Assembly: GCF_014212355.1 (NCBI RefSeq)
Contig: NZ_JACKXD010000007.1
Location: 91,494-155,493, forward strand
Origin: Halobellus ruber
GTDB taxonomy: Archaea > Halobacteriota > Halobacteria > Halobacteriales > Haloferacaceae
Direction of reading: 5' to 3'
Length of the DNA: 64,000 nt
Below, in pieces: positions 62,882-64,000 of this stretch; the stretch's first letter is position 1, and each line of letters starts with the position of its first letter. Position numbers and translations under genes: made by a program. The notes under the pieces are model-generated. The model was not told the DNA's origin. It worked only from the letters and a program-made list of their open reading frames with translations, and searched no databases.

Positions 62882-63185
62882 GGATAACTACTCACCATCA
62901 ACTGGTATCACAGTGAGGATAATGAAGCCTTCCAATATGACCGTGACTTCCAGATCACAGCAGATGTGTTGCGAGCCGTGACTCAGTCACGCTCAATAAA
63001 GATGAAGGGTGAGTCGGTGTGAGCAGGTCTATGCCAGAAATCACGGCTCTGGTAATAGTTACTCTCATCTCTCACCTGCGGTTTCAAACCCAGTGTTGCT
63101 CCATCTTGCTAAGACGCCACTATTCAATACGGCAAAATAGAGAGTATATAAAAAGAGAACTGAGACTTGACTTCACTCACTCCTG
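62882..63185. other. spacer left of the truncated DUF1998 gene
   Basis: No gene is supported. It holds the second copy of the 20-bp inverted repeat (63120-63139) and AT-rich DNA beyond it. Confidence 0.45.
63120..63139 (-). repeat. 20-bp repeat, reverse copy
   Basis: Matches 46978-46997 in reverse orientation with one difference. Confidence 0.6.
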
Positions 63186-64000
63186 TTAATTTGAATTGTT
63201 TTGTGATGTTCCTATAGCCTGATTACCGCGAACCAAGTGTAAATCAGTCCGTTCCAATAGGTCTACGACACCTTCTCTATCGAACGTATCGCTTTGATTG
63301 CGGGTAGCACAGCCGTACTGATACAAACACAGCGGGCATCCATCGCCGCAATCACACGCCAGATGATCGCGCATCAGGCGAATGGCGGTGTCGAAGTTCT
63401 CCGTGTCTGAACCGGCGACAAGGAGATGTGCGATACCAGCTCCACCTTCCTGTGCATCGAAAACATCAACCATCGAGGACGCCTCGTGAACGACTTCAGT
63501 CAGATCACGGATGCTGACACCCCCAAGGAACTGGAGTGCGAGTCGAAATCCGTGCGCGAACACGTGTGAGGTTTCGGACGTGCCAAGATCAACCCTGACG
63601 CCGTCCGTCTCGTAAGAATAACCAAGTCGGACGAATTCAGAACCTTCCTCGGCTTCAGGGTTATGTTCGCTGTCGGCGCTACAGTATGGCTCCTCGTCGT
63701 CATCGTAGTACACGACCCCGCTACAGTCGGGATCGCCGCAGACTTCGAACGGTGTTCGCTCAGAATCGATCGCGCCGTTCTTGTACTTCGCTCGGTAGGA
63801 AGAGGCGTGTACCATAACCGTGAACGTGCCGTATTCGAGCGTTCCGAGTTGAGTTCCAGTCCCAGAGCGGATACTGTAGGTCTCTTCGACATCAAACGAG
63901 AGAACAGAAGTTTCACGCTTAGCATACGTGTTCTGAACGTCAGTGTCGGCCTCCTTGTACATCTCCCGGGCAGTATGTGCTCCGTTGGAGAACAGAAGGT
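63186..64000 (-). CDS. DUF1998-domain protein, C-terminal part (runs off the window)
   Basis: The frame is open to the window edge, so its N terminus is missing. Visible are a CGDPDCSG...PYC zinc-like module, a FAHGFRLALQF segment, DAQEGGAGIAHLL (DUF1998 hallmark) and a four-Cys cluster CDCGDGCPLCLYQYGC. Such domains end DUF1998 helicases (MrfA-type) and DrmB. It may be a second helicase of the defence island; the helicase part would lie right of the window. The Met at 63962 is not the true start: the frame continues upstream through NGAHTARE. Confidence 0.75.
   Translation of the reverse strand, partial: LLFSNGAHTAREMYKEADTDVQNTYAKRETSVLSFDVEETYSIRSGTGTQLGTLEYGTFTVMVHASSYRAKYKNGAIDSERTPFEVCGDPDCSGVVYYDDDEEPYCSADSEHNPEAEEGSEFVRLGYSYETDGVRVDLGTSETSHVFAHGFRLALQFLGGVSIRDLTEVVHEASSMVDVFDAQEGGAGIAHLLVAGSDTENFDTAIRLMRDHLACDCGDGCPLCLYQYGCATRNQSDTFDREGVVDLLERTDLHLVRGNQAIGTSQNNSN

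Noticed and set aside
1..64000. CRISPR array
   Set aside because: The only regularly recurring sequences are the leader hairpins (variable stems), the 41-bp inverted repeats and the origin repeats; none has direct repeats at regular 60-70 base spacing.
1..64000. tRNA or rRNA genes
   Set aside because: No cloverleaf with a recognisable T-arm or D-arm, and no conserved rRNA stretch, was found by eye.

Overview
The window is from a haloarchaeon (class Halobacteria). Evidence: very acidic proteins, two TFB-type transcription factors, an Orc1/Cdc6 initiator with origin repeats, archaeal Mre11-Rad50-NurA-HerA and preQ0 genes, TATA boxes about 25-30 bases ahead of leaderless starts, and a haloarchaeal TnpB. 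An own origin (30.0-32.6 kb), broken initiator remnants, IS debris and many small plasmid-type genes point to a megaplasmid or secondary replicon, or an integrated one. No rRNA, tRNA or CRISPR array was seen.

Region 1 (about 1.1-10.8 kb) is a catabolic island for a ureide or guanidino compound. It has a ureohydrolase, two DUF1989 (urea-carboxylase-associated family) proteins, a sodium:solute symporter with a small membrane partner, a carbamoylase/allantoate-amidohydrolase-type hydrolase, a frameshifted amidase, one intact IclR regulator and one decapitated IclR remnant. AT-rich DNA with transposon debris lies between. An Orc1/Cdc6 pseudogene and an unrecognised gene follow (10.9-12.4 kb).

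Region 2 (12.9-29.6 kb) starts with a tfb gene and a solitary tnpB. It continues as a one-strand array of about 20 small genes: zinc ribbons, DUF6735- and DUF6166-like proteins, an AbiE-type toxin-antitoxin pair, a DUF932-like protein, an ArdC-type antirestriction protein and a SWIM zinc finger. Two repeat systems run through it. Sixteen T-tract-plus-hairpin elements sit 9-51 bases before the first gene of each unit; stem sequences differ but stay paired, and the loop keeps a GGGTG-like core. Four perfect 10-bp inverted repeats (TTAACCAACA/TGTTGGTTAA) have arms exactly 31 bp apart. Several genes here are broken by a stop, a frameshift or a lost start codon.

Region 3 (30.0-33.8 kb) is a replication origin: Orc1/Cdc6 flanked by repeats of GAACAAATCGATAGGGGTG, a second initiator remnant and two small overlapping genes.

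Region 4 (33.8-64 kb) looks like a 7-deazaguanine DNA-modification and defence island. It carries a complete preQ0 operon (queD-queE-folE-queC), a second tfb, and an ATGA-coupled operon of coiled-coil protein, DEAD/DEAH helicase, DUF1998/DrmB-like protein and Cas4/Dna2-like nuclease whose helicase half has lost its ATPase motifs. A coupled Mre11-Rad50-NurA-HerA operon, an HD hydrolase and a VWA protein follow. A TGT-like transglycosylase is coupled to a winged-helix-like protein and an AAA ATPase. A long DpdA-like transglycosylase is coupled to a DUF6884/YaaA-like protein. A DUF1998 protein runs off the right edge. The inferred logic is that preQ0 is made locally, inserted into DNA by the transglycosylases, and unmodified DNA is attacked by the helicase/nuclease genes. 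This is inference from gene content; no function has been tested here.
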